64,000 nucleotides of DNA, taken from contig NC_088308.1 of NCBI RefSeq assembly GCF_910592395.1, positions 6,651,001 to 6,715,000 of the forward strand, written 5' to 3'. This document shows, one piece after another, positions 47,101 through 60,112 of this stretch. The DNA is from Lineus longissimus (Eukaryota > Nemertea > Pilidiophora > Heteronemertea > Lineidae). Under the pieces are notes generated by a model, which was not told the DNA's origin, searched no databases, and saw only the letters and a list, made by a program, of their open reading frames with translations. The number at the start of each line of letters is the position of its first letter. The stretch's first letter is position 1. The translations under genes and the position numbers were made by a program.

Positions 47101-50100
47101 TCAATGGGCCATATATATTTACACGAAACATAGAAGTAACATTATATCCACTTATTAAGCAATGTCATAAATTGACGCAGCCACATGTTAAGCGTGATAT
47201 TGCAACTACACCAAATCACGGTGAGTGTCATTTACCATCTGGTTCTCAGGTTCTTTTCGTTCAAAAAACGCTTGTTGTGAACGCTTGCGGACATTAATAT
47301 TGTCAATTCTGGCCAGATTCAAGTTTCTTATATCTCACAAGATTAAATATGGAGTGAAAGAGCGCGAGTGGCTTCTTGCGAGAATCCCCAATATGTTTCG
47401 CTTGACCAAAGACGTGGTTTGACTACTAGTTATCTTCGTTGCAAGTTTTGTCGCCGATGGGTTGACCCCTTTAACGACGGGTTCAAACGCAAGGTCACCT
47501 CAAAGCCAGTTCCAATTTTATTAGTCTTATCAGGCAATTGAAACTTTGGTGAGAGAAAGTTAGGAAACGAGTCGCGTCTACGTATCTTCCTGGATTAAAG
47601 GCTAATTTGTTTCTTCCAATCCGTCGTCACCAAGACAATTCAATTGGAGACATACCCGACTGAGAAGGGTTGGGTTTTATTTTGCAGATTCAGCAGTCTG
47701 ACTCTAGTGTACCATGATCAGCTGTGCATAGCGCGATGTAGTGTTCCTGAATGTATTTCCCTGTTTTCCTCGGAAACACAGACACTTTTAGTTTGTAACG
47801 TTTAAATTCCCTGGCCATGCCGCACAACAATAATTGCGGATAGTTGAGACTCTGGACCATGTGCCATGTTCTTGGCCTGTTCCAGAACAGGGACAGAACA
47901 GGGAATCGAATACAGTCACTGCGTAAGGATCAGGCATGGACCCTAGATGACGTGTAATCTCATTGATTTCGTGATCATCGTGTATTGTTTTAGCTACATG
48001 TATAACATATTCTCAGGTCGGCGTACGTATTTCAACAGGATTTCGAGACATTTGCTGAATCAATTACATGTACATGTAGTTTCTTTTTAACGTATCTGTT
48101 ATCGAAGATCAACGATAATCTACAGACATCGGCGGATTTATATTCTTAACATGAGAGAATTGAAATTTAACTAGCGGTAGCCTATTTGGTATTCATCGTC
48201 TGAATTACTCCGGAGCTTTTAGATGTCTTTACTTTACAAATTGAATTGGACTAAACGGGGGACATTTGGTTAATTGTATTTGTAAATCGCACCTTTCTTG
48301 ATTAAAAGCGTGCCGAAGTGGTTTAGCATTGGAAAATCGTATCGATCAACGCCTCAAGGCAGAATGCTCTTAGGGAAAGCTTTCCTACATGGAGATCCGG
48401 GAGGAACATTATGCTCTGTCATCTATGTCTATACCAGTGGTATTGAAGCTCCCCCTTTCTCCCCGACCGCCCTGCTTGACATATCCACAGGCAGAAAAAA
48501 AATGGATGGGCTTGACATTTCCATAATGAACTTTTTTGCATAAGATCTAGTTCCATTCATCTTTGACTGGTTCTGAACATATAATTCACAAGCTAGAGAT
48601 TATGCACATGGTCGCCCGATGCTATTCATCTTGCTTAAATTGGATAGACAATGGGTTAGCAGTACCACGATGTTTGATGGTCATGGCGTTAGGGCATGGC
48701 CTGGGTTTCAAATTCGCAGTGCTTAATCAACCGGTATTAGATCGTTGAAAGCATAGTATTTTTGCATGCCATAAAAACAGTAGCCTAAAACTTTGGCTGA
48801 AAAATCCTATAAAGAAAGAAGAACGGTTTTTATCGACAACGCGTAAAATATATTGAAAGAAAATAACTTCACATCAGAATACCAGAGCATGCCTGCGACA
48901 CAAAGCACCGTCAGCATTTTCAGCAATGCAATTCTATCTCCAAGTAATTTGTTTCACAATTCATTTTACACCTGCCATACATTGAAAACAGCTCCTAAAT
49001 CATCAGACAATATCATATCATGCAAGAAAATTAATAACCCGGGCGACATTTCCTCTGTCGCAGTTCCGCCATTACCTGGTCGTAATTCCATGTATTGTGT
49101 TGCATTCAGCTGTAAACAACATTGCTTCGTCGAATAGTGATAAAAAGTGGCAATTTCTGCATGAGAGCCGTTTTCAGGTTATGATGAAATTTGCCATCCA
49201 GTAGTCTGACTGTGGATGTTGATACTAGCGTAATAACAAGACGGAGTAACATCATTTACAGTTATACAATGTGTTTCTGATGTACAGGGCTCCAGCCAAC
49301 CCGAGGGTGGTAATTTTAGCATGGATAATGTCAAATCATCTGAGAAAGTGCACTGCCGTCTGAAATCCGACACATCATGATATGTCCATAGACGACAGTA
49401 ATTGCAGACTTGTGACGGAAAGAATTGGCCTCGTTGATATCACATGTGAGGCGAAGAAGGACCGCTCAACCCCACTCGTAATCGACAAGGTTCTATTATT
49501 ACATCGTAGACTATGATAATTGGTCGTTTTTGTATAGCGATGAGACTTTTAAAGGTTTCTGAAGAAGCTTCGTAGACAGCGCATACACTTGGCCCGCTAC
49601 GTAAAGATAAAAGCGAAAACCAGAGAGTGCTTGAACCCACACTGTGCTCGGGATGAAGAGTCGGATACATTAAACCGTGCCAGCGCGCCTCAGGCGCATG
49701 GATTGATAATGTCAATTGGGGCGAAGACCCTTCCTTCAAAACACCTTGTTTCGACTATGGCAGGAGATGCCACTGCGTAGCAAGATCGGTTAGATTCACG
49801 GAGATGGCTCTTCATCTACATGCCGACACGTGGCCGAATATCCAATATGTACATGTACACGTAAACATTTTACGCGTATAAAATTATGCGACATCTTAGC
49901 AATTTCCACCAGGTTTACAACAAGAGACAGGGTTGGGAAATCCTAATTTAAATCAACAAGGACATTGAGCAGCTGTTCGCCTAAACCTATTTTGATAATG
50001 ACACAGGTTATAGCAGCGTGGGTGCAACCAGGAGCCCAGGCGGTAGGCGATTTGCGGGATGCAGGGCGACATCAGCGACACACTGCTGGGTAGTAGGTGT

Positions 50101-50558
50101 GGGCCTGCTACCGCTCATTCTAACATGCCTCGTATAGTGCTGCTTTTCCGATTACAGAAAGTCCCTTAGCCTACTCCTTTCTCAGTTAAGACGGTTTGAT
50201 GAAGAACAGCACTGGCGTAGTTTAGGAGATTAATCACTCAATGAGACTGACAAAGGACTTGGGTCTTACACCATCCTCGAAATGAGATTCTATATGCACC
50301 ATTACTGAACAAAATTGATTTCTGAGTGAATGTCATAAATCCAGCAAATTTCAATAAAACTCTTGAATCGTCAACCTACTTGATATTTTTTTCAACTTCT
50401 TCTCAATCTATCCGCCATCAGTTGGAGAGGATGACGTATTTCTCACAAAACGCCAAACGCATTTTACTTTGTTTGCGTTCTATTCAGGAAAAAAACAAAA
50501 ACCTAACAGAGAGAGTATCGGGTAACCGAAGCAGGGTATTTCTATTTAGGTCAATGGA
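44145..50558. other. Gene-poor stretch upstream of the GPCR
   Basis: Should hold the GPCR promoter and 5' UTR. Several ORFs of 60-103 codons occur, but none resembles a known family or is bounded by convincing splice sites. Confidence 0.55.
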
Positions 50559-50686
50559 GTCTTGGGTGATATGAATAAAGACTAGCAAATGCTTTTACTT
50601 CAATTTTGTACAGAAAGGCCTAGTGTAAATATACATGGAGTTTTAGATAAAAGCATTTGCTAGTCTTTATTCATATCACCCTTGAC
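50559..50686. repeat. Hairpin with 34-bp perfect stem
   Basis: 50564-50597 (starting GGGTGATATGAATAAAGAC) is the exact reverse complement of 50648-50681, with a loop of about 50 bases. A further GTC/GAC pair lies beyond a two-base mismatch. It may be a very small inverted-repeat transposon or a source of double-stranded RNA. Confidence 0.93.
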
Positions 50687-53468
50687 GCATCTAAAAGCCA
50701 AGTCACGAGGGTTTCTTTTATAAAAACTTGTGGCCAACTTTCGTGTCAGTCACCTCTCAACGTTTTATTAAGATCATCGTCAATAAAGGCTCGAAACAAG
50801 TCACAGAAATAATCAGAATACGACAAGTATTTCTGTAATTTCTTTGCTGATAGAAGCCGTTTTTTAAATCTGATGTGAAGGGCTATTCTATACCTGTCAA
50901 ACGGGCAGCGTCGATGTTCCAGAAGTGATCATGTTACCGCCAACAGTACCTTGGGACAGGTTTCGATGCCCCTAGGACGAATGATTCAATGTTTGCTTCT
51001 ATTTGAGGTATATTGAAGGTCATGGATCTCTATAGAACCGTATCGTATTTTGTCACTATAAATGTACAAACGGTAAGGGCAATTTTACCGGGAGGTGGGC
51101 ATATAAGACCGCCGCCGGCTATCACCCGCAGTGAAACTTTAACACCAACCCTGCGTTAAGCAGGCAAAGGGCGGCCACAAAAATGTAATTTTTTTGCTGG
51201 TGGTTCAATATTTAATGAGTACATCAAGCATCGGTCCTCCACACAGCGGAATATTTGTTCGAAGAACGGTAATCCATCGTCGTAGCTCTGGCTCTGGCGC
51301 GTGTCGATACTTCTTTAATGAATTGACTGTCTCACATACCGAATTTGTTGGCACTAACGAGGAAACGAACTGAGCGGGACTGACTTTAACTTGTATAAAG
51401 TGGATGCATATGTACTTAGGAAATCTTGCCCGGGGTCATATTCACGCTTATCAGGGCTGTTGTTAGCAAGGAAATGTCATTCTGATGGCTAGATGACTAA
51501 GTTTCAGATTATCATGACGATAGCAATCATTCCTGGTGTCGTTAAAAGGGCTCCTACGCCATAACGCAGTCCGCATTCGCCTACTCGTCTCGATCCTGAG
51601 ACGTTAATTTGTGCAATTTGCCGTAGGTGAGAAATGCTTTTTCGTAATTACGAATTGAAGTGTAACTGTCTGTATTCGAACATATTCATAATATGACGAT
51701 AAATTACTAATTATTTTGGAACGGGTATGTATGATCAAAGGCTGCCCTTGGTGAGATTGAGATACGGCGCTATGATTCCTTTTAGAAAGCAGGTGATTTG
51801 AGAGTGAAACTTTATAACATCCTTAAATGGGTTTGACTGACCTTTCACCAGAGATCGAACCCTGTCTCAGCCTGCGTGATATCGGCTCTTGTTATATCAT
51901 ATATCATATATATGGTTCGCTACCAGCCTCTGCGCGTAGGTAGGCTACACTCTTATACATAAGGGTGTTGTGAGCTTTCGAAAAACCTTTAAAGGGTTTC
52001 GACCAACTCCATAAGCACCCCGTCGAGGTTTTCATAGCGGATGATCCCAACGAGTATGAATCAAGGGTATGAAGGGTTGAGGGTTTCCCCTGAAAATCAA
52101 AGCAGCCTTGGTTGCTTCGGTGTCACAATTCACTGCCACCTTTTGATTAATTACAACATGACATTCTGCATCCAGCGGTTTATAATAAGCCGACATGATA
52201 AACTAATACCGTTCTAATACTTCATATGAGAGTAAGAATTATCGTTTTTAGCGCGACGAACGCTTCGATTGACTGTTTCTTGGCATGCCATTCAAGATCG
52301 ACCATGATCTATCAGTGATGTATGATAAACACCTTCAGTTCTCACCATCCCTTTATTACGCAACACTATGTGCGTCTTTACATTTATTTTTCGAGTAATT
52401 CCTTTGTCTGTTTGAAGTAAGGCATTATAGAATTGCGTGGCGGAGGAACCAAACTAAAGGATAATAGTATTACAGTTACCAAGCCCGAGGGGACTATGAG
52501 AAGAATGTTATATCCATTCCCAGTACTAGCATCGTATTGTCTAAATTGTCGTCAGAAAGACCTTTGGATTGCTGTAATGCTAGTGGAGGCTCTTTGATAA
52601 ACTGTAACTGTACATTCACTTGCATGCAATTCATGAGCATTTTTCTGAACATGATAAATGGTTCAATTTCGATTTGATAGACAAATTGAGGAGACCTTAT
52701 TTAGCCATCTCCAAAATATTACCTCAGCAACTGAGCTGGTAATGCTATTGCCGGAATTTACAGAAAAGATCAAATCATGAATTTTAATAAAACATTTAAT
52801 ATCCACAATCCCCTTATGTATGATACACTATATTTCCTTCACTTCAAACCCGGCCATTACAGAATCCAATATTGATATTAATGATTCAACGTGAGGAGCA
52901 TCTCAATACTCAGGAGTGACGACCGTGTTTTTATCGAGACATCTTTACCATTGTGTACTTTCAGAGAGGAATTAAGGGGCATAACACATTAAAAGAATAT
53001 GAGGCTTTTTATTGCAGTATGTATGTTTTTCCTCTGGTTCACCAGTAAACAATTTTTCTTAACGTGTTTGATGCTTTTAAACTTTTGTTTCAGCTCATCG
53101 TTATTTCCTGTACGCACAAGTCCTGGCGCGAACGACCTTTCCAACCACGTGAGGGCACGCCGAGATCCGCGTTCACGTCACCCCGCGCAACGTCATTTCC
53201 ATTTATCGTCGCAGTTGCGGTAATCAAGCGCCATCTGCGTGACGTCGGAAAAATCCGTGATATCAACGCCAAGAAGTCACAGGGTAGATCCATGGTAACC
53301 GCCTTACTAGTGCATCGTTCCAGGTGGAAAAGGTCGACGCATGGAGAGTTCGGGTCAAATCGGAGTCAACATCGACAAAGCGTGATAATTCGGTCAGATT
53401 TTGAATTTTTCCTTTTTTTGTGCAATTTCTTGATGGAAACTACTTATGGAGAATAGGAGGTGACTGGG
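50687..53468. other. No gene seen
   Basis: AT-rich sequence with an ATATC/ATATAT run near 51893-51915. On the minus strand near 51848-51860 there is a tRNA B-box-like GGGTTCGATCTC. No supported exon. Confidence 0.5.
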
Positions 53469-54172
53469 CAGCCGACAGCGGCTTACTGGACTTTGCGCAA
53501 CGAAACGAAACGAGCGAAATGGGGGAGCGACCATTATGTTTTACCCCGGTACGTCAAGTTCGATACAATATGGTGTCAGTCACCAGTGAGTGATGACCCA
53601 CATCCACCCAGGCAGCTGAGACACATGTCTTGTTGGACATGCCTACCGATTTTTATTAAATAAAAGCATAACTTCACTTCACACTTTTCGGGGTTGAAAA
53701 TGTACTCACGTAAATCACCAAAATTACATGCCAAATTCGCACATGACCTGTTATTTCTCAAAGCGTCTGAATGTAATGTATGCGCGTAATGTATACTCTC
53801 AGCAAGCGAATAGTTTTGATCGACGGTTTTTGATACGAATCATTTCCTGTATGGCCGTTACAAGCCGTTGTCTGAATATGATGTGAACCTGTTTACCGTT
53901 CAATGCTGCTCCCTGTGACGCTGTACCCGCAAATGTTCAATGAACAAAATGCTGATAATGACTTACACGGCTTGTTCGCATCGTAAACATAGTGGTACCC
54001 GGGTTAACTGTCTTTGCGTTTGGCCTAATTTTACAACGATTACTCCCCATGTAACCACGATCTAGGATGGACAGGCTGTGTATTATGAATAGGAAAAGTC
54101 ACCTAGGGACCGTTGCGTAGAATACTTTTTTGGCGAAATATTGCGCAAAGTCCAGTAAGCCGCCGACAGCTG
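53469..54172. mobile_element. 704-bp non-autonomous DNA element with terminal inverted repeats
   Basis: GCGGCTTACTGGACTTTGCG and three more bases (53478-53500) are the perfect reverse complement of 54141-54163. The match continues outward with mismatches to CAGC ends at 53469 and 54172. There is no transposase inside, and target duplication is not evident. Confidence 0.85.
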
Positions 54173-57100
54173 TGTAATATTGCCCTTAATAATGCCAATG
54201 ATCCTTTAAGCTTCATTGCTGATGTGTTTCATTTCCATCTATTTACAAAATATGTCGAGATTTTTTTCTGATAACAATTGAATTGTCTGGCTCATCAACT
54301 GGTTACGCACAGGGACTGTTCATCACTTACTGTGTTTTTCGTGATCGTCTGCCTCCAGTAATCATTTTCCCTTTATATCAAAAGGCGCACAGCAGTCTCT
54401 ATGTCATACTGGTGAATTTGTCTATAAGAATGCAATACCGGATTAAAGTGAAAAAACAAGCATGTATTCGTCTGTGTTATTGCATTGTAATCGTGTTTAT
54501 CATTTCCCGATGGAGAAATATCGGCGCAAGGGGCAACGGCCGCTGCATAGAAATCTTGTTCATCGGAAATAATGGCATTTCGTTGTGCACGTACCATTGC
54601 TCCGTGAGGAAAGCCAACGACGAAATCCAATGTCTTCAGTGTTTTATTGATATTAAATGTCAATCCGGGTCTATTGTCATCGGCAATCTAATTGGCAGTC
54701 TTTATTATTTTTGATACATGGTGCAGCTGGGGCATTCTATATTTGATCTTCCTTTTTCTTTGTACACACACGACACGCGAATCTAAGACAGCGCGGATTA
54801 CATTTCTTTCTGGGGTATAGCCTAGAGGTTGTTAACTCAACTGGGGATCAGAAAGCACGACATTTATGCGGTAAAACCACTGGACTGCCTCGTTCTGCAG
54901 AAATGATCAGACACTTTCGACGGAAGCAAATCGTTCTGATTCCCGCAATCGCGTGCCATGATTGATGTTGCAAAATAATTAACCTGAATCTCGGTTTAAT
55001 CTTGATAGCACATCTTTAGTATATTCTTCGTAGGGTCTTATGATACTGTATTTTTTAGACAAACCAAATTTATGCCACTGGGGATCAAATAAGTTAAACT
55101 CGGTATAAACAACATGTGTTTTTTAAAAACACATACTATGCATTCCATTAAAAACATACCTGCATGTTTGATTTAAGGTTAAAAAGCAAAACCTTTCCAT
55201 AAAGTGCATGTAATACTAACTCCTTTCGCAATTTAATTTTTCAATCAACTCAGCAAGCATAGTACTTTGTCTTTTAGTTTATATCATCTTTTTCGCTTTA
55301 AAAGTTGTAATGACTTCTCATTAAGCGGGTTTACATTTTAAGCTATTTCTGACAAGAAAGCAAAAAAGCAATTTTCGTCGTTTCGACAACTCAATGGAGT
55401 AAGCGTATAGAATTTGCTTCGATGAAAGGTAATGTTTGTCTGATATAATATCAGTATCATGACTCCCGTATCAGACATAACATGAATCATACGATGAAAA
55501 CGAACAGACGAGACTAAAATTGGACATTTTCCTTTATCTTAGTCACTTTCTTTCAGCCAGAAAGAATTTTTTCAGTTTGGAGATTACAAATCTTTGTAAT
55601 GATTGGGTGATGTTAGAGATGTTATATGTACACCGTCACTAATGAACGACAATAAGATCGGCCAACGTGTTTTTTTTCCTTTCAGCCACCAAATAACATG
55701 CTAAGTAAAGCCGTACTTAGTGTAATTTTAATTTTTTGATCTCCATATGAATTAGACATTAAAAGGTTTATCCTTCAACCTTTACTCTTCAAATAGGTGA
55801 ATCTATCTTAGTCCTTCCAACGCATGCATATGTTAAACACAGGCTTTGATCTATACTAAGGAGTGTCTCGATCAGTTACCGTTGGGGAAACAGGTTTCTC
55901 TTTGTTTTGTTTGAGAAGCAAACTATAATCTCATTGTTTATCGGAATTTGATTTCCCCAGACAAAAAGAATCAATCCGTCGCATGAGGTATGACAAGTGC
56001 AAAACTTCAAAGAAGACTGAAATCGGCTTAGGACAGAATTTGATTCACTTAAGCGTTTTCCCACTTAGCTGTCACCGCACCAATATTCACATGAACTGTC
56101 TTAGCCATCGCCTCTACAACTTCGCCTCACCCTCAACACGCCGAGGCAAGCAAATTTGTCTTCCCACCGGTTCCTTTTAGAGCGGTAATGAATGGATTAG
56201 AAGGAGATACCCTAACCAAATGAAGTGATTGCTCTGAGCTAAATCCACAACTAGACGACAATAATTCATTGGTTGTACATTGTATATAGTATAAAGTGTG
56301 ATCCGTGTGAGCAGCTTCGTTTTTACCATATTGTGGTAGGCTTAATAGCAAGCATTGTTACCAAAAGAAAAAAAAGGGATAATCATATAATGTGCTGCTG
56401 GATAAATATTTCATGCCGGACAATTTACCAAACACAATGCCTTTGCTTTCAGGCAATACTGCAACATAAAACAGTGCTCGATTTGCTCAGTTACGACCTG
56501 TATGCGGCAGTGAAGACGAACCGCATTCAGATGCCCTGCTAAGATGGAGACAAAGAAACATAACCACCGCTATGAATGTTATGTAAGAAAGGGGAATCAA
56601 GACAGATCTGAAAAAATCACTTCAATGGCTTCAGGTTATTTTTACGGCGGTCCCTAAATGTCTCTATTAAGCTTTGTCCTCGATGATATCTTGTTTGGTT
56701 CATATGGCATTTCTCTTCTTTCTCCGAGAAAATATCCCGATTGTGACGTTTCATCAGAACAAAAAAAGACGGAAGAAAGAAAGAAGGGATTATAAAAATC
56801 TCCTGCTTTTGTGAGAAGCTTTGAGTCGGGCCAATATCGTCCATTGCTTAACTAACGTAAAATAAGCCTCCAATCCCTGCGGGGTCCCTGTTGTTTGATC
56901 ATAACCCTTTTTCCCCAAGATATCGCACAGACGCGAAAAGATCAACCCTGCCAAGTGATCAAAGGTGACGTATTATTAGTCTAGTCAGATTTCCCTATCG
57001 TGGTAACGGGAACTCCATTAAGATTGTGATCAGAAACGATATTCCTCGAGGATATGTCGGAAAAATACAAACGAGGCGATCTTTCAGTGGCGCTCAGGGT

Positions 57101-58559
57101 TTAATGGCAGAGGAAAAAGCTTTATTTTAGCGATGATCTAGAGGGATGAAAAATGCAATTATTAGATTAGATTTTAGATTAGTGGGATACAGATGCATAC
57201 AGAACTAAAAATAACTATGCTACTCTAAACATAGCCTAAAGTAGTTTTACTGTATGTAGCACGGAAGTGCTCGTTCGTTCTGGAATGGTTTCGTAAAACT
57301 GACTGATGAAATACTCGACATAAATGTGCCTGCCTATCTCAAGCGGAGCGTGCAACCCGAGATTCAGAAGCTCCAATTGTATGCCATTGTATGAAGAACA
57401 AACCCCGGTACGTTACTAAATAAATTGCTTTGAACCATTAAGTTGGTTACAATAAATTTCCGTCGCAGACCATATGTCCGTTAACTGATGTGCCCAGTAT
57501 GCTTGGGAAAGCTCACGGCGCCAGATTATTGGCATAGTTGACATTAGTACTAAAATAGAGTGTTTTTCTTTCATCATCAATCAATTGGTTTTTTCCAGTC
57601 CTCAATATCTACTGCAAAATACGTCTGATTAATTTTCGAAAAAGTCTTACTTCAATCAGTGGAATATAAAACCAAACGAATTGGGTTTTTCGCAAAAACG
57701 TTTTATTGTAATCCGAGACCTTCCTTGGCTATAAGTAGTACTAAATACACCGGTTTCGTCAGTTCGTATGATAATCCATAATTAGCTATTGAGTCATTCC
57801 TTTGAACTGATATGTATCAGTAATGCCGATAACTTGAAAGAGATTTGTAAATGACAAAAAACAATGTTTTGTTCAAATGCTCTATTCGGTTGTCTTCCTA
57901 TTTATGATTGGAACAATGCCGTGGTATGTACATGTATCTCTGTAATTCTTGATTTTGATGAACACAGCATTAGCAATTCTGAAACAAGGTAAAGGCCCAA
58001 CATTAATTGGAAAACAAAACTGTACCGGTACTGACAAATTATATAGCAAAAATTCCTTAATTTATAATGCTACAAATACACTCACTGGGAAAAATTAACT
58101 GTTCATGTCGAAAAAAAGTACCCAAAATCTAACATGTCTGACGAAGAAAAAAAAATCTGTATGTACGTGCCTGATATGTGAAAGTAACATAGAGTATGAC
58201 CTAGTTCATTTTGTGAGGCGTTAGGTTATGTATTCTTTTCCGTTATACCGCTCAATAGAAGACCCTCGTTTCAATTGTTTTAAGAAGGTAAAGCAATACC
58301 GTGTACCTGCAAGCTTTTTATTGTGACAGAATCATAGAAAAGTTCCTCTTCAATTATTGACTAAAGCGGAAAACGTATTTATTCTCATGGGTGTACGAGT
58401 TCTGGTTAGAGCTTCAATGATTTCAATTACCAGTGGATAAGGTCGAAACTGCGAAGTTGATTGCTGAATATGTATTTATTGCAAATACAATCGTAGGTGC
58501 AGTACATGTCGAAGCGTATACCGGGTATACATGTATAAATTCTATAAAGTATTGATACA
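54173..58559. other. No gene seen
   Basis: The largest ORF (54283-54714, plus, 143 codons) has no family resemblance and an equally open antisense frame, so I do not call it. Otherwise AT-rich with no supported exon. Confidence 0.5.
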
Positions 58560-58741
58560 GGGTGTCAAATAAAACATGGCACATTAGTTGCAAGCCTTAA
58601 CAAAGTTGATAAATGTGATGTGGGCGACCTTAAGAGTATCAAACAAGGTGTGCTGATAGTTTTTCCTGAAGTATAAGGCCTCGTTATCACTTTCATCAAG
58701 CCGTTATATAATGCAACTGTTTCATGTTTTATCAAACACCC
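58560..58741. mobile_element. 182-bp miniature element with inverted ends
   Basis: The left end GGGTGTCAAATAAAACATGG and the complement of the right end, GGGTGTTTGATAAAACATGA, match closely. No coding region. Confidence 0.65.
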
Positions 58742-59926
58742 TTCATCATCCTAAAACTATCGACGGGTGTTTTATCTTGTCTGAGTCAGCAACCGAAGAA
58801 CCAGTACGCCCTTAAAACTGCACTTGGTGAACCATGACATAAATCTCGCAGTCATAATAACTTCCGAACTCATAATAACAACTGATCGTAAAGCTTTTTT
58901 ATATTCTTATCCTGGTTCATGGGCTGTCTCACATTTTCTGATAGAAATGATGCTGTTATATAGTTTGTTTTCCTGATACAAGTAGGCCTGGTCAGCTTAG
59001 CATTTAATGTGATATCTGGGATGCGACTGAATAAGCATGTTTTGGAATTGATTCCTTAGTTTATCTTTAAAATCGAAATCGACCCATTCACGAAAATCCC
59101 CATGACTTAATCAATTACATGTTCTATCAATCTGCTGTGTGGTACAGATACAATATAAAGGTCCCCATTATATAATAAAACAGTCTAGAGAAAGAAAAAT
59201 AATTACGCAGACCACGACGTAACACACGAGTCATCCTTAAATGACGATGTGGCGAAAACAATAAAAATAATGCAATATGAGTCGTCTAGTGATGCTTTCG
59301 TTGGTTACACCCACCACCACTCACTCACTCCTGCAACTATGACAGTTCTATGTAAACTATGCCAACCACCAGCAGTGCCTTGATTTGATTGTTGGATCGT
59401 AATGCATGTACAATGCTGATGAACCGTCAACTACATTTATCACGTTGTTGACATTGACATTACATTGACATGATGTGGCACAAGTCGGCTGTCATTTTGT
59501 CAACTTATACCTTACAGTGTTTGAACAGGTTTCCCCCAAACACTTCACATGACTGTCTGTCTTATACCTTTACTTGCCAATGACAGTCATCACCACAATT
59601 ATATGTTGTCGTCATCCAGCGCTTGAAGCTGTTGAACAAACCTTAGTGACTTAAAGTATGTTAACGTAACATGCAGAAAGTCTTATTTTCATCGATTTGT
59701 ACTCTGATTAATTTTGTTCGCTAAAATGTTTCCTCGAGGATAGATCTGTTTAATGGATGCTTTCAACTATTAATGGTCCACCAGCAACCATAATGACATT
59801 TCCTGCAAGCTTTCTCATTTTTCACTGATGGATTTAAAGATTGATGTCTATTACTAAGGAGATTGGTTTTGATCATAGCATACATGTCAAATTACTTCGA
59901 CTTGGGGTATGATAGATATAGGATTC

Positions 59927-60112
59927 TAGTATTTTGGGTATATTTATTTCTTGCTACAATAATTGGGTACACGGCGTTGAATCTCCTAGTGTTTTGGGCA
60001 TGTTCAACACTTGCTACTATAAAGGTGTACACAACGTTGAATCTCCTTGATAAAGCATTTTTGGCATGTTCAATTCTTGCTACAATACTTTGGTACAAAA
60101 CATTGAATCTCC
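59927..60112. repeat. Minisatellite, three copies of about 60 bp
   Basis: Copies at 59927-59986 (60 bp), 59987-60046 (60 bp) and 60047-60112 (66 bp) share TTGCTACWAT and CRTTGAATCTCC. All lengths are multiples of three, so the plus strand reads a degenerate 20-22-residue repeat ending TLNLL. That open frame is probably incidental. Confidence 0.9.

Noticed and set aside
54283-54714. 143-codon plus-strand ORF
   Set aside because: No family resemblance, no splice or promoter context, and a long antisense frame over the same bases. Chance ORF in AT-rich DNA.
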